Below the pieces are notes generated by a model. That model made no database searches, was not told where the DNA came from, and saw only the letters and a program-made list of their open reading frames with translations. Below, piece by piece: positions 26,077 through 34,679 of a stretch of 44,597 nucleotides of DNA. The stretch is taken from NCBI RefSeq assembly GCF_002777825.1, contig NZ_MEIR01000069.1, positions 1 through 44,597 of the forward strand, read 5' to 3'. The position numbers and the translations under genes are program-made. How positions within the stretch are numbered: the first letter of the stretch is position 1; every line of letters begins with the position of its first letter. Source of the DNA: Snodgrassella alvi. GTDB taxonomy: Bacteria > Pseudomonadota > Gammaproteobacteria > Burkholderiales > Neisseriaceae.

Positions 26077-26091
26077 CATTTATTATAAATG
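26077..26091. promoter_or_regulatory. Candidate MarR operator
   Basis: CATTTA-TTA-TAAATG, a perfect 6-bp inverted repeat with 3-bp spacer, lies 49 bp upstream of the regulator's ATG in the AT-rich promoter region. MarR proteins bind 15-20 bp palindromes of this kind. Binding is inferred. Confidence 0.5.
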
Positions 26092-26750
26092 AAGCTTATA
26101 GTTTGGCTGAAAATATTCCAACCCCAAAATAGTAACTATATTATCAAATTTATTGACAAGTACTCTTATATGCCCGTAAACCGCCCCATCAGCAAATGTC
26201 ATTAACGATGCACCTTTTCCAGTTCACAGACATAATCTGCCATATGCCATACCAGAAATCAGGCTGACCACACCACAATCATAGACTGCTTTGAACCATC
26301 ATTTAGACCAGGGCACCAGCCAGAACCAGTCACAGAAAAATCAACCAGCCGAATTTGTTAATAAACAGTCCCAAATTCCACACTGATAATTATTTTTCTA
26401 TACAAACCATAAGATAAAAATCCAGAACTATCCTTATGTGTTAAGGCATAATTATATTTGATAACAGATTAAATATTTAGTTATTTTGAATATTTTTACG
26501 CCATATTAACTAGATATCTGTTTTATTCCGCCTGTCTCAACAACCTTTCACACCTGCCTTAAACAAAATTGCACCTTTCCCCCTATACAAAACTGCAATT
26601 TTCTTAGCAAACACATCACTAACAACAACAAAAAACAGCAAGATTAGTTTATTTCCCAGACAAGCTTTCAGCCTGCCATAAACCCAACACGCACCTATTA
26701 TGACAAAATCCTGCAACTGTCAAAACCGTATCCGCAACCGGCACAACAAC
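26092..26750. other. Long non-coding or decayed stretch upstream of the efflux operon
   Basis: About 660 bp with no intact gene. On the minus strand around 26235-26400 protein-like fragments occur in different frames with stops between them: NLGLFINKFGWLIFL then LVLAGALV in one frame, and MADYVCELEKVHR in another. They suggest a badly decayed membrane-protein gene, but I cannot name it. The remainder is AT-rich with no strong hairpins. Confidence 0.5.
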
Positions 26751-26781
26751 TAGCAAAAAGGCTGCCTGAAAAGCAGCCTTT
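26750..26781 (-). terminator. metK terminator carrying a DNA uptake word
   Basis: AAAGGCTGC (26757-26765), loop CTGAAAA, GCAGCCTTT (26773-26781). On the minus strand the stem is followed by TTTTTGC. It begins 17 bp after the metK stop. The plus-strand arm and loop spell the uptake word described at 26759-26770. Confidence 0.92.
26759..26770 (+). repeat. Simonsiella-dialect DNA uptake sequence (AG-simDUS)
   Basis: AGGCTGCCTGAA is an exact 12-mer match to the DNA uptake sequence dialect I recall for Simonsiella (AG-simDUS) in Neisseriaceae. As in Neisseria it sits in a transcription terminator. Near matches in the window: 996-1007 (11/12), 7150-7161 minus (11/12, also in a terminator), 33916-33927 minus (11/12, inside dinG) and 11485-11496 minus (10/12). 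Confidence 0.65.
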
Positions 26782-26797
26782 CTCCATACAACCTGAA

Positions 26798-27967
26798 TCA
26801 AATACCCGCAGCTTCACGCAATAATTGCGCCTTATCCGTGCGTTCCCATGTAAATTCTGGTTCTTCACGCCCAAAGTGGCCATATGCAGCCGTTTTCGCA
26901 TAAATCGGCCGCTGCAAATCCAGCATTTTAATAATCCCTTTCGGACGTAAATCAAAATGTTTCTGCACAATCTCAATCAATCGATTTTCATCAATTTTAC
27001 CGGTACCGAAAGTATCAATCGCAATAGAAGTAGGCTGCGCAATACCGATAGCATAAGAAATCTGAATCTGACACTGGCTGGCCAAACCGGCAGCAACAAT
27101 ATTCTTCGCCACATAACGGCAGGCATAAGCAGCAGAACGGTCAACCTTGGTAGGGTCTTTACCAGAAAACGCACCCCCACCATGCGGCGCTGCACCACCA
27201 TAAGTATCCACAATAATCTTGCGGCCAGTCAGACCACAGTCGCCCTGCGGCCCGCCAATCACAAAACGGCCGGTTGGATTAATCAGATACTGCGTTTCAT
27301 CAGTTAACATATCAGCAGGCAATACCGGCTTAATGATACATTCTTTCACCGCTTCAACCAGTTCCTCACGCCCGACATCCGGTTCATGTTGCGTAGACAG
27401 CACCACCGTATCAATGCGTTTCACCTTACCAGTCTCACTGTCATACACACAGGTTAGCTGCGCCTTCGCATCCGGGCGCAACCATGGCAGCTCACCACTT
27501 TTACGCACTTCACTCTGGCGCTGCATCAGACGATGCGCATAATAAATAGCAAACGGCATCAGCGTAGGCGTTTCATCACAGGCATAACCAAACATCAGCC
27601 CCTGATCACCGGCACCCATATCCAGGTCAAGACCTTCCCCTTCATTGACACCCTGCGCAATATCAGGAGACTGCTCGTCATAACACATCATTACCGCACA
27701 GCCGCTGGCATCAAAACCCAGCTCCGATGAGTTATAACCGATACGTTTAATCGTATCGCGTGCAACCTGAATATAATTAATATGCGCACGTGTAGAAACC
27801 TCACCGGCCAGCACACACAAGCCGGTATTGACTAGAGTTTCAGCCGCCACGCGTGCGGCAGGGTCCTGAGTCAGGATAGCGTCTAAAATAGAATCGGAAA
27901 TCTGGTCGGCAACTTTATCTGGATGACCCTCAGATACCGATTCAGAAGTAAACAGAAATTCACTCAT
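26798..27967 (-). CDS. metK: S-adenosylmethionine synthetase
   Basis: A 389-aa cytoplasmic enzyme making SAM from methionine and ATP. It shows [20 protein letters not shown] at the start, the ATP-binding [12 protein letters not shown] and the [19 protein letters not shown] signature, all intact. Length is normal. It is divergent from the LpxL-type gene at 28067 across a 99-bp gap; metK lying close to an lpxL gene is, as I recall, also seen in Neisseria meningitidis. No SAM riboswitch is visible in the short leader. Confidence 0.98.
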   Translation of the reverse strand: MSEFLFTSESVSEGHPDKVADQISDSILDAILTQDPAARVAAETLVNTGLCVLAGEVSTRAHINYIQVARDTIKRIGYNSSELGFDASGCAVMMCYDEQSPDIAQGVNEGEGLDLDMGAGDQGLMFGYACDETPTLMPFAIYYAHRLMQRQSEVRKSGELPWLRPDAKAQLTCVYDSETGKVKRIDTVVLSTQHEPDVGREELVEAVKECIIKPVLPADMLTDETQYLINPTGRFVIGGPQGDCGLTGRKIIVDTYGGAAPHGGGAFSGKDPTKVDRSAAYACRYVAKNIVAAGLASQCQIQISYAIGIAQPTSIAIDTFGTGKIDENRLIEIVQKHFDLRPKGIIKMLDLQRPIYAKTAAYGHFGREEPEFTWERTDKAQLLREAAGI

Positions 27968-28023
27968 AATTGGCGGATACTTTCTGATGCTAATAATGCT
28001 TTATGGGCAGTTGTAGATGCTTT

Positions 28024-28032
28024 TGTTATAAT
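28024..28032 (+). promoter_or_regulatory. Extended -10 promoter of the LpxL-type gene
   Basis: TGTTATAAT is a full extended -10 (TGnTATAAT) 34 bp before the ATG. No good -35 is seen, which is usual for extended -10 promoters. Confidence 0.6.
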
Positions 28033-28066
28033 GTCGCCCAAATTTTGAGTTTGAGATACAGAACAG

Positions 28067-28945
28067 ATGCAAAAGCTGGTTTATGTCGTATTTTCCTTGT
28101 TGGCATTAATTCCCTTGCCAATCTTACAAGGCATAGGTTCAATACTGGGGCGTCTTGGCTATTACTTTGCCACCAATGAACGTAAACGCACAACTAGAAA
28201 TCTACATTTTAGCAAACTTGCCGTCAACGACCAACAAGCAGAGAAACTGGTTAAATCCGTTTTCGCCGAAACAGCCAAAAGCGGGCTTGAACTGTCCATT
28301 GCATGGACCCGCTCCAGCAAACATATTGTCTCCTTGTTTAAAGAAGTGAACGGCTGGGAACATATCGAAGAAGCCATCGCCCGCAACGAAGGCCTGCTGC
28401 TTATTACCCCGCATCTGGGCAATTACGACCTTGCCGGCCGTTACCTGAGTGAAAAACTGCCCTTTCCTCTCACCGCCATGTATCGCCCACCCAAAATAAG
28501 TTGGCTGGAAAGCGTAATGAATAACGGCCGCGTCCGCGATAACGGCTATACCGCACCGGCCAATATGCAGGGCGTCAAACAAATCGTACGTGCATTAAAA
28601 AACAAAGAGGCCACCATCGTTTTGCCCGACCAGGTACCTAGTGAAGGCGAAGGTGTATGGGCAACTTTTTTTGGTCAACCAGCCTACACCATGACACTGG
28701 CCTCACGTCTGGCCGTCATGCCTAAAGTAACCGCCCTGTTCTTTTGTGGCGAACGTCTACCCCACGGCCGCGGCTTTGCTCTGCATATCGCTCCGCTGGA
28801 AGGTACACTCAATGACAATCGTGAACATGATGCACAGATCATCAACAACAATGTCGAACAGTGGGTAGCACGCTTTCCCAGCCAGTATTTGTTTGGTTAT
28901 AACCGGTATAAGCACCGTAATACCAAACCACCGACTATCCCATAG
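28067..28945 (+). CDS. lpxL: LpxL/HtrB-family lipid A acyltransferase (metK-linked copy)
   Basis: A 292-aa LABLAT-family acyltransferase. The hydrophobic N-terminus (about 3-30) is the membrane anchor. The catalytic H-x4-D motif is PHLGNYDLAG (about residue 116), with LPDQVPSEGEGVWATFFG as second block and SQYLFGYNRYKHR near the end. It adds a late acyl chain to lipid A at the cytoplasmic face of the inner membrane. Its place next to metK matches one of the two meningococcal lpxL genes, but which acyl position it serves cannot be read from sequence. The product ends in a Pro-rich tail. Confidence 0.92.
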   Translation: MQKLVYVVFSLLALIPLPILQGIGSILGRLGYYFATNERKRTTRNLHFSKLAVNDQQAEKLVKSVFAETAKSGLELSIAWTRSSKHIVSLFKEVNGWEHIEEAIARNEGLLLITPHLGNYDLAGRYLSEKLPFPLTAMYRPPKISWLESVMNNGRVRDNGYTAPANMQGVKQIVRALKNKEATIVLPDQVPSEGEGVWATFFGQPAYTMTLASRLAVMPKVTALFFCGERLPHGRGFALHIAPLEGTLNDNREHDAQIINNNVEQWVARFPSQYLFGYNRYKHRNTKPPTIP

Positions 28946-29383
28946 CAATTACAGAACATGCCTAGAATAAATCATCACAAACAGACTGATGACCACGCCA
29001 GAGACAAAATACTGGAAAGCCATTTTGACAGAACAGTTATTTAAATTTAAATAATAAATATATTATTACCAAAATCTGTATATCAGCATTGTAGTAATTA
29101 TTCATAGACACATAAATAAACTTGTATTTTAAATATATACCTTATCAGCGATAAATAAATTCTATTTTGTTAGAAATTACTCAATATAATTTTTATACAT
29201 AAGAAACCAATTTAAATAATTGCTTATATATAAAATATTTACAGATAAATATTTGTGCTTACTGCTTTGCCACTAAATCTAATAAATACTTTAATAAGTA
29301 GCATAATTTCATTTCTTAAGAATATCTATTGCTATAATGCAAAGCTTTTCAGTCATAGAGCTATTATTCATTAGCATAAAAAC
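28946..29383. other. Very AT-rich gap before the IS element
   Basis: About 440 bp of poly-A/T-biased DNA. A 28-codon frame at 28958-29044 has no ribosome site. No terminator, repeat or RNA gene is seen. Confidence 0.6.
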
Positions 29384-29403
29384 AAATTGTAAATACCCCA
29401 AAC

Positions 29404-30243
29404 TTAGTACAAGATTCCAGTAGAAAATAATACTGCTTGTTTTAGGGTTTTATATTCAATCAGCGTCATATTATTTAATGCTTCATGAAGCCTTTCCGTG
29501 TTATCAATGGTTAGCCATTCTTCGGTTACCTTTCTTGCTTGTTCCAGATTATTAAATAGATATAAATCTAGTACCTCTGTGCGATAGGTGCGATTAAATC
29601 GTTCAATATATCCGTTTTGATATGGGCTACCTGGTTGAATATAATCTATGGTTATACCATGTGACTTCGCCCAGTCGATGAATGTTTTTCCGGTAAATCC
29701 CGGTTTATTATCCACTCGTATTTTGAGTGGATAGCCATGATATTCGGCCAGTTTATCCAGATAACGGGTAATCCTACCAGCCGGTAAACTAACCGCAATA
29801 TCAATGCCTAACGCCTCACGATTAAAGTCATCTATCACATTGAAGGTTCTAAAACGCCGTTGATTGCGACTGCTGTCACTCATAAAATCCATTGACCAGC
29901 ATTCACCTTGTTTACTGGGTACTGATAGCCTTTTTGGGCTTCGTGGAGGAATGCGTTGTTTACGCTTTACCTGAGATTAAGCTTTAATTCACAATACACC
30001 CGATACACACGTTTATGATTCCATTTATAGCCGAGCTTTCTGATGCGATTAAAACATTTAGGAAAGCCCCAGCGTAAATGCTTATCGGCTTAGTACTGAC
30101 ATAATCACTGAATCATCCGGTAACTTGGGTTGATAATAGTAAGCACAGCGGCTTAAGCCAACAATAGCGCAGCTCATGGCAATAGTAACAGAATGATTTT
30201 TTTGCAGTTGTACAGCCCAAGCTTTACGTGCTTGAGTAGGCAC
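29404..30243 (-). pseudogene. IS3-family transposase OrfB, broken
   Basis: Compared with the intact orfB at 42163-42987, this copy has lost 8 bp (TAATAGCA, near 30088) and, further on, 1 bp (near 29969). The net loss is 9 bp, so the frame is restored, but the roughly 120 bp between are out of frame and a TAA arises just upstream of the second site. The normal stop is also mutated, extending the tail by eight codons (ending GILY). The catalytic domain contains WSMDFMSD and RVDNKPGF, where the other copies have DNEPGF or DNEPVF. Confidence 0.9.
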
Positions 30244-30500
30244 TATAGCTTTTTTATGATTTCCTCCTGAAGCTGAGATTTTAAACTGAGCTCAGCAAAC
30301 ATCTGCTTAAGCTTACGGTTTTCAGCCTCTAACTCCTTTAAACGTTTGATATCGGACGTTTCCATACCACCGTATTTATCACGCCATTTATAAAAAGTTG
30401 AATTGCCGATGCCATATTTACGGCAGAGTTCTTTGACGGGGATACCGGCTTCGGCTTCTTTTAAAATAGCTACGATCTGATGTTCAGTCATTTTTTTCAT
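30243..30500 (-). CDS. IS3-family transposase OrfA
   Basis: An 85-aa protein with a helix-turn-helix (TEHQIVAILKEAEAGIPVKELCRKYGIGNSTFYKWRDKYGG) and a C-terminal leucine-zipper-like coil (LKELEAENRKLKQMFAEL). This is the standard OrfA layout: it binds the terminal repeats and fuses to OrfB by -1 frameshifting at A6G. It is intact here, while copy 2 keeps only its 3' end. Confidence 0.92.
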   Translation of the reverse strand: MKKMTEHQIVAILKEAEAGIPVKELCRKYGIGNSTFYKWRDKYGGMETSDIKRLKELEAENRKLKQMFAELSLKSQLQEEIIKKL

Positions 30501-30576
30501 GCTTAAATCCTCAATGGGTTAATAAAGAGAATTTTCTACTTTTATGCTGTACTATTTTAGGGGATAGTTACAAAAT

Positions 30577-30880
30577 CTATTACTTTAAATAGAAGTGTAT
30601 TACAAAGCCGGGCTAGCTTGCTGCACAGAAAATATAAAACAGGCTGACCAGTACGATATCATTAGCTAATAGCAACAAACTTTTTTATATTACAAATTAG
30701 TTAAATTGATATCAAAATGCCTATACTTTTAAAAATAAAAAAATCTTTTGAATCCTTTTTCGCATTTCTATCCTCTACATAAATATAAGTGTTGATAAAA
30801 AGTATAGCTTGAATCTTTTTCCAACTTCAATATTTGTTCCAAATATAGCAAAATCCAAAGATAGCAACAGACAAATTGCC
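30577..30880. other. AT-rich gap upstream of the sigma-factor remnant
   Basis: About 300 bp with no gene. A frame opening at 30809 merely extends the sigma-factor remnant upstream. Any promoter of the dead sigma gene would lie here, but none stands out. Confidence 0.55.
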
Positions 30881-31360
30881 ATGAATCAGAATTTAGAAAA
30901 ATTAATTTCAGCCGCTTATTCCGATAATAAACAGACTTTAGAACAATTATTAATTTTATTCCCAAAGGATATTGGTGGATTTGCCAGAAAAACATGTTCC
31001 ATATCTAAAAACATACAAAATGCTATACAAATAACACTTTGGCTAATTCATAGAAAGATTGGCACATTAAAAACAATAAAAGCTTTTATCGATTAGCTCT
31101 TCCGAATTATAGAAAGAGAATGTTATTGGTTATTTAGTTCCCGACTATCAAAAAATACCGAGACAAAATTTAATCTAAATAACACAGCAACACCTGATTA
31201 TGATTTGAATCTACGCATTAATTTTACAAATGTAATTGTGACTCTGGCACCGATTTATCGCCAAATATTAATTATATGGGATAATGAAGAATATACTGCA
31301 CCTAGAGTTGCAAAAAAAATAAGTATTACTGTTGAAGCTGTAAAAAGTAGGCAGCACTGA
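30881..31360 (+). pseudogene. ECF sigma-70 factor gene with nonsense mutations
   Basis: Read straight through in one frame from ATG 30881, the product is an ECF sigma factor. Region 2 runs from EQLLILFPKDIGGFAR to LWLIHRKIGTLKTIKAFID, then W(stop) LFRIIEREC. Region 4 is LAPIYRQILIIWDNEEYTAPRVAKKISITVEAVKSR. TAG at 31094-31096 replaces a Trp (TGG) that ECF factors usually have before LFRI. TGA at 31358-31360 comes where the family continues with an Arg (SRLHRA), so it is probably a CGA-to-TGA change. No frameshifts are needed, so decay is recent. Amber read-through cannot be excluded but is unlikely. Confidence 0.82.
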
Positions 31361-31380
31361 ACCAGAATAATGATAAAAGA

Positions 31381-31405
31381 AAAAGAGCCATAAAGGCTCT
31401 TTTTA
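31381..31405. terminator. rpsI terminator (bidirectional)
   Basis: AAAAAGAGCC (31381-31390), loop ATAAA, GGCTCTTTTT (31396-31405). It has T-runs for both strands, ending rplM-rpsI on the minus strand. Confidence 0.92.
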
Positions 31406-31440
31406 AATTTATAAACTGTTTTTGGTAGTGGCAATACAGA

Positions 31441-31833
31441 TTAACGTTTGGAGAATTGTTTGGCACGGCGTGCTTTGCGCAGACCGAATTTTTTACGTTC
31501 AACTTCACGTGCATCACGAGTTACCAGACCAGCAGCAGACAGAGTTGGTTTCAGAGCTGCATCGTAGTCAATCAGTGCACGGGTAATACCGTGACGAATG
31601 GCACCAGACTGGCCAGTTTCACCACCGCCTACTACATTAACTTTAATGTCGAAAGCTTCCAGATTTTCGGTCAGTACCAATGGCTGACGTACAATCATGC
31701 GGCCAGTTTCGCGACCAAAGAATTCATCCAGCGGACGACCATTTACAATAATCTGACCGCTACCCTTTTGCAGGAAAACACGAGCCACTGAACTTTTGCG
31801 GCGACCCGTGCCGTAGTAATATTTACCGTTCAT
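31441..31833 (-). CDS. rpsI: 30S ribosomal protein S9
   Basis: 130 aa, the normal length. It shows [20 protein letters not shown] at the start, [19 protein letters not shown] in the middle and the invariant basic tail ending KRAKQFSKR-like ([12 protein letters not shown]), whose last residues reach the P-site tRNA. It is 9 bp downstream of rplM in the universal rplM-rpsI pair. Confidence 0.99.
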   Translation of the reverse strand: MNGKYYYGTGRRKSSVARVFLQKGSGQIIVNGRPLDEFFGRETGRMIVRQPLVLTENLEAFDIKVNVVGGGETGQSGAIRHGITRALIDYDAALKPTLSAAGLVTRDAREVERKKFGLRKARRAKQFSKR

Positions 31834-31842
31834 TGCGTGTCC

Positions 31843-32271
31843 TTAGATATCCAAAACTTTAGGTTGTTGAGCAGCATGGCCATGTTCTGCAGTAGCATAT
31901 ACTTTCAGCTTTTTAATCATGGCATAGCCCAACGGGCCTTTAGGTAACATACCTTTAACGGCTTTTTCCAGCGCACGACCTGGGAACTGGTTTTGCATTT
32001 CAGCAAAAGTACGCTCATAAATACCACCAGGAAAGCCTGAGTGGCGATAGTATTTTTTGTCAGTTTGTTTCTGACCAGTCACACGCAGTTTGTCAGCGTT
32101 GATTACAATAATGTAATCGCCAGTATCAACATGCGGCGTGTATTCTGGCTTATGTTTGCCACGCAGACGGCGAGCGATTTCAGCAGCCAAACGACCCAGA
32201 ACTTTGTCTTGAGCGTCAACTACATACCAATCGCGCTTCACCTCATGCGGCTTAGCTGAAAAGGTTTTCAT
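31843..32271 (-). CDS. rplM: 50S ribosomal protein L13
   Basis: 142 aa, the normal length. It begins [20 protein letters not shown] and contains [38 protein letters not shown] and [13 protein letters not shown]. It is the first gene of rplM-rpsI with a near-consensus promoter only about 36-64 bp upstream and AGGAGC before the ATG. Confidence 0.99.
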   Translation of the reverse strand: MKTFSAKPHEVKRDWYVVDAQDKVLGRLAAEIARRLRGKHKPEYTPHVDTGDYIIVINADKLRVTGQKQTDKKYYRHSGFPGGIYERTFAEMQNQFPGRALEKAVKGMLPKGPLGYAMIKKLKVYATAEHGHAAQQPKVLDI

Positions 32272-32306
32272 AGGAGCTAATCCAGATAAATATACGAAAG
32301 CTTCTA

Positions 32307-32335
32307 ATATTAAAGATTAATCAAGTGATTGTCAA
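32307..32335 (-). promoter_or_regulatory. rplM-rpsI promoter
   Basis: Minus-strand TTGACA (32330-32335), 17-bp spacer, TAATAT (32307-32312). The leader is about 30 nt. Confidence 0.85.
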
Positions 32336-32414
32336 TTACCACGCTTGGTTGATATGACAAACCCCCTGTACTCAGCAAGGTAGACAGACAATGCTTTTCA
32401 CCCCAGATTTATGC

Positions 32415-34547
32415 CTAACCGATGCGTTTGAATGGCGGTAAACACGCCAGTATCTGCTTGCCATAACGTGCTGTCAGAATGCGGTTATCCAGAATGGTTA
32501 CCCGGCCGTAATCGGTTTCAGTACGAATCAGCCGTCCTACTGCCTGTATCAGCTTGATACTCGCTTCCGGCACAGTAATTTCCATGAATGGATTTCCGCC
32601 GCGTGCTTCTATCCACTGGTTACGGGTTTTCTCAATCGGATTATCCGGCATGGCAAATGGCAACTTGGCAATAATTACCTGTACGCACATTTCACCAGGC
32701 AAATCCAGCCCTTCGGCAAAACTGTCCAACCCAAAAATGATACTGGGCTTCCCGGCAGCAATGGCTTCCTGATGGCGCTGCAATAATACCTGTTTGGATA
32801 TTTCTCCCTGTACCAATAATAGCGGCAAATGACTGTCTGGTAATTTCAGTGCCACTTCCTGCATTTGTCGGCGTGAAGAAAATAGCACCAGAGTACCAAT
32901 GGCTTCATTTTCGTTAATCAGCTTCGGCAACCATTTGACAATTTCACTGGTATGCGCAACAGCATCTTTCGGACTGGCAGCCAGTGCCGGTATATACAGT
33001 TCACCCTGTTCGGCAAAATGAAACGGACTATCCAGTGCCAGCATGGTGGTATCCGGCAACCAATTCAGGCCGGTTTGCTTCAAAAGTAAATCGAATGTTC
33101 CCAGCGAGCGCAGCGTTGCTGAAGTAAGCAGAGCACCGGCTGCACGCCGCCACAAACCACTGGCCAATTTGCTGGCACTGGTAATTGGTGAGGCATTAAA
33201 ACTGTAATCCACTTTATCTTTGAAAGTTCGCGTAATCCATTTAGCCAGTGGTGCTTCACCTTCTACATTCTCAGTAGAAATTAAATCCCATACATCAACA
33301 ACCTGCTCTATTCGCGCCAGCAACATACCCAAATCGCCACTTAGCCGGTCGAGCAGGCTGCTGTCCTGATTTTTATCGCGCCGTGCGGCCACTAGTGCTT
33401 CATTCATGCTGTTTATGTGCTTGAGTAACATGCGTGCTGCTATGGCAGTATTATTTACCAGCATACTTAAACTAGATGGAATTGCGCCATCTGGCCACAG
33501 CCAGCTACTTTCTTCACTGCCATCCTGTGAAGCTAAACTAGGTTCATCAGCCAGATGAATCAGCCACTCCTGCAAGCTTTCCTGCAAACCGGATGCAGCC
33601 TCGGTAGCCATTACAGCCAGCTCACTTTTATCCAGCACACCAGCCACCTTATCAATCACATTACCAATCCGATCCAAAAACCACAGTGCCTGATTCAGAC
33701 TGTGTTCAGCAGCAAACTGCTGCAAGGCCTTGTGTGATAAATGATGGGCCTCATCAATGCAATAAAAGCTGTTGGCTGGTGATGGCAGAATTACGCCCCC
33801 GCCCATACCAATATCAGCTAACAACAAATCATGGTTGGCCACAACTACATTCACCGTTTCCAGTGTTTCCCGTGCCAGAAAAAACGGACATTCCGGCCGA
33901 TTAGGGCAGCCGGCTTTCAGGCAGCCATGGCGATCATTGGTTACCCTTTGCCACAGGCTCTCATCCATCTGTTCCGGCCAAGTGTCACGGTCGCCATTAA
34001 AAGTACGCGCAGCAAACTGGTCTGCCATTTCACGTAATACAGCTAATTCTTCAGCTTTTGGCTTTCTGTCCCATAACTCCTGTTGTGGTTCAAACCCCTG
34101 CAAACTATCTTGCGCGTTTAATTGGGTTAATTGATACAGTTTATACGGACACAAATAACGTCCACGTCCTTTTGCCAGCGCAAAGCTCAGACTCAAGCCA
34201 CTGTGCCTGACGACAAACGGTAAATCCCGCCCCACCAGCTGCTCCTGTAAGGCCACCGTGGCACTGCTAACCACCAGAATTTTGCCACGTGTCTGCGCCA
34301 TAATTCCACCAGCCAGTAAATACGCCAGACTTTTCCCGACACCCGTTGGGCCTTCCACTATAACGATAGATTCACCATTGCGCTCCGGTGCATCCTCATC
34401 AGCCTGCTGTTGCTGAGTACGCGAAAATGCATTGGCAATGGCTGCAATCATTTCCCGCTGAGCCTGACGTGGCCGGAAATGGGGCAGGCTTTTAGCGATA
34501 TTCTGGTAATGTTCGCGTATGGCGTTTTTTTCTAAATCAGTGAGCAT
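32415..34547 (-). CDS. dinG: ATP-dependent DNA helicase DinG
   Basis: A 710-aa XPD-like superfamily 2 helicase, 5' to 3', acting on R-loops, G-quadruplexes and damaged forks. Walker A GPTGVGKS is at residues 66-73. Iron-sulfur cluster cysteines lie in RYLCPYKL and GCLKAGCPNRPECPFF, with four Cys positioned as in DinG. The DEAH box is CIDEAHHLSH, and C-terminal motif VI is QAVGRLIRTETDYG. Length is normal. It carries an 11/12 uptake word at 33916-33927. It is divergent from metQ and shows no visible LexA-type palindrome at its start. Confidence 0.96.
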   Translation of the reverse strand: MLTDLEKNAIREHYQNIAKSLPHFRPRQAQREMIAAIANAFSRTQQQQADEDAPERNGESIVIVEGPTGVGKSLAYLLAGGIMAQTRGKILVVSSATVALQEQLVGRDLPFVVRHSGLSLSFALAKGRGRYLCPYKLYQLTQLNAQDSLQGFEPQQELWDRKPKAEELAVLREMADQFAARTFNGDRDTWPEQMDESLWQRVTNDRHGCLKAGCPNRPECPFFLARETLETVNVVVANHDLLLADIGMGGGVILPSPANSFYCIDEAHHLSHKALQQFAAEHSLNQALWFLDRIGNVIDKVAGVLDKSELAVMATEAASGLQESLQEWLIHLADEPSLASQDGSEESSWLWPDGAIPSSLSMLVNNTAIAARMLLKHINSMNEALVAARRDKNQDSSLLDRLSGDLGMLLARIEQVVDVWDLISTENVEGEAPLAKWITRTFKDKVDYSFNASPITSASKLASGLWRRAAGALLTSATLRSLGTFDLLLKQTGLNWLPDTTMLALDSPFHFAEQGELYIPALAASPKDAVAHTSEIVKWLPKLINENEAIGTLVLFSSRRQMQEVALKLPDSHLPLLLVQGEISKQVLLQRHQEAIAAGKPSIIFGLDSFAEGLDLPGEMCVQVIIAKLPFAMPDNPIEKTRNQWIEARGGNPFMEITVPEASIKLIQAVGRLIRTETDYGRVTILDNRILTARYGKQILACLPPFKRIG

Positions 34548-34562
34548 AACTATTCAATCATA

Positions 34563-34591
34563 TTGACAATAGCATAAATTCTTATTCTATT
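34563..34591 (+). promoter_or_regulatory. Possible metQ promoter
   Basis: TTGACA (34563-34568) with 17-bp spacing to TCTATT (34586-34591), a poor -10. It is about 90 bp before the metQ ATG. Confidence 0.35.
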
Positions 34592-34679
34592 TAGTAGTAA
34601 AGTTATTTAAAATCAGTATATTTGCAGACTAATTCCAATTATATACTGAAATTCCATATTAAATTTCAGCAGGTACATT

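Larger units (their letters stand above)
29388..30572 (-). mobile_element. IS3-family insertion sequence, full length but inactive (copy 1)
   Basis: A 1185-bp element with imperfect terminal inverted repeats of about 40 bp. The left end TGTAAATACCCC matches the right end read inward, TGTAACTATCCCC; both continue to a shared AGTAGAAAA. A 4-bp direct repeat AAAT flanks it (29384-29387 and 30573-30576), a clear target-site duplication. It carries orfA and orfB in the usual overlapping order, with an A6G slippery run (30249-30255, minus strand) for -1 frameshifting. orfB is broken, so the copy cannot transpose on its own. Two further truncated copies lie at 41717-43050. Confidence 0.93.

Noticed and set aside
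26757-26781. SAM riboswitch for metK
   Set aside because: The structure near metK is at its 3' end and is a terminator; the 99-bp 5' leader is too short and lacks SAM aptamer motifs.
26957-27307. 116-aa plus-strand frame inside metK
   Set aside because: Antisense to a certain gene with no start signal.
33772-34134. 120-aa plus-strand frame inside dinG
   Set aside because: Antisense to the iron-sulfur region of dinG; Ser/Pro/Arg-rich shadow.
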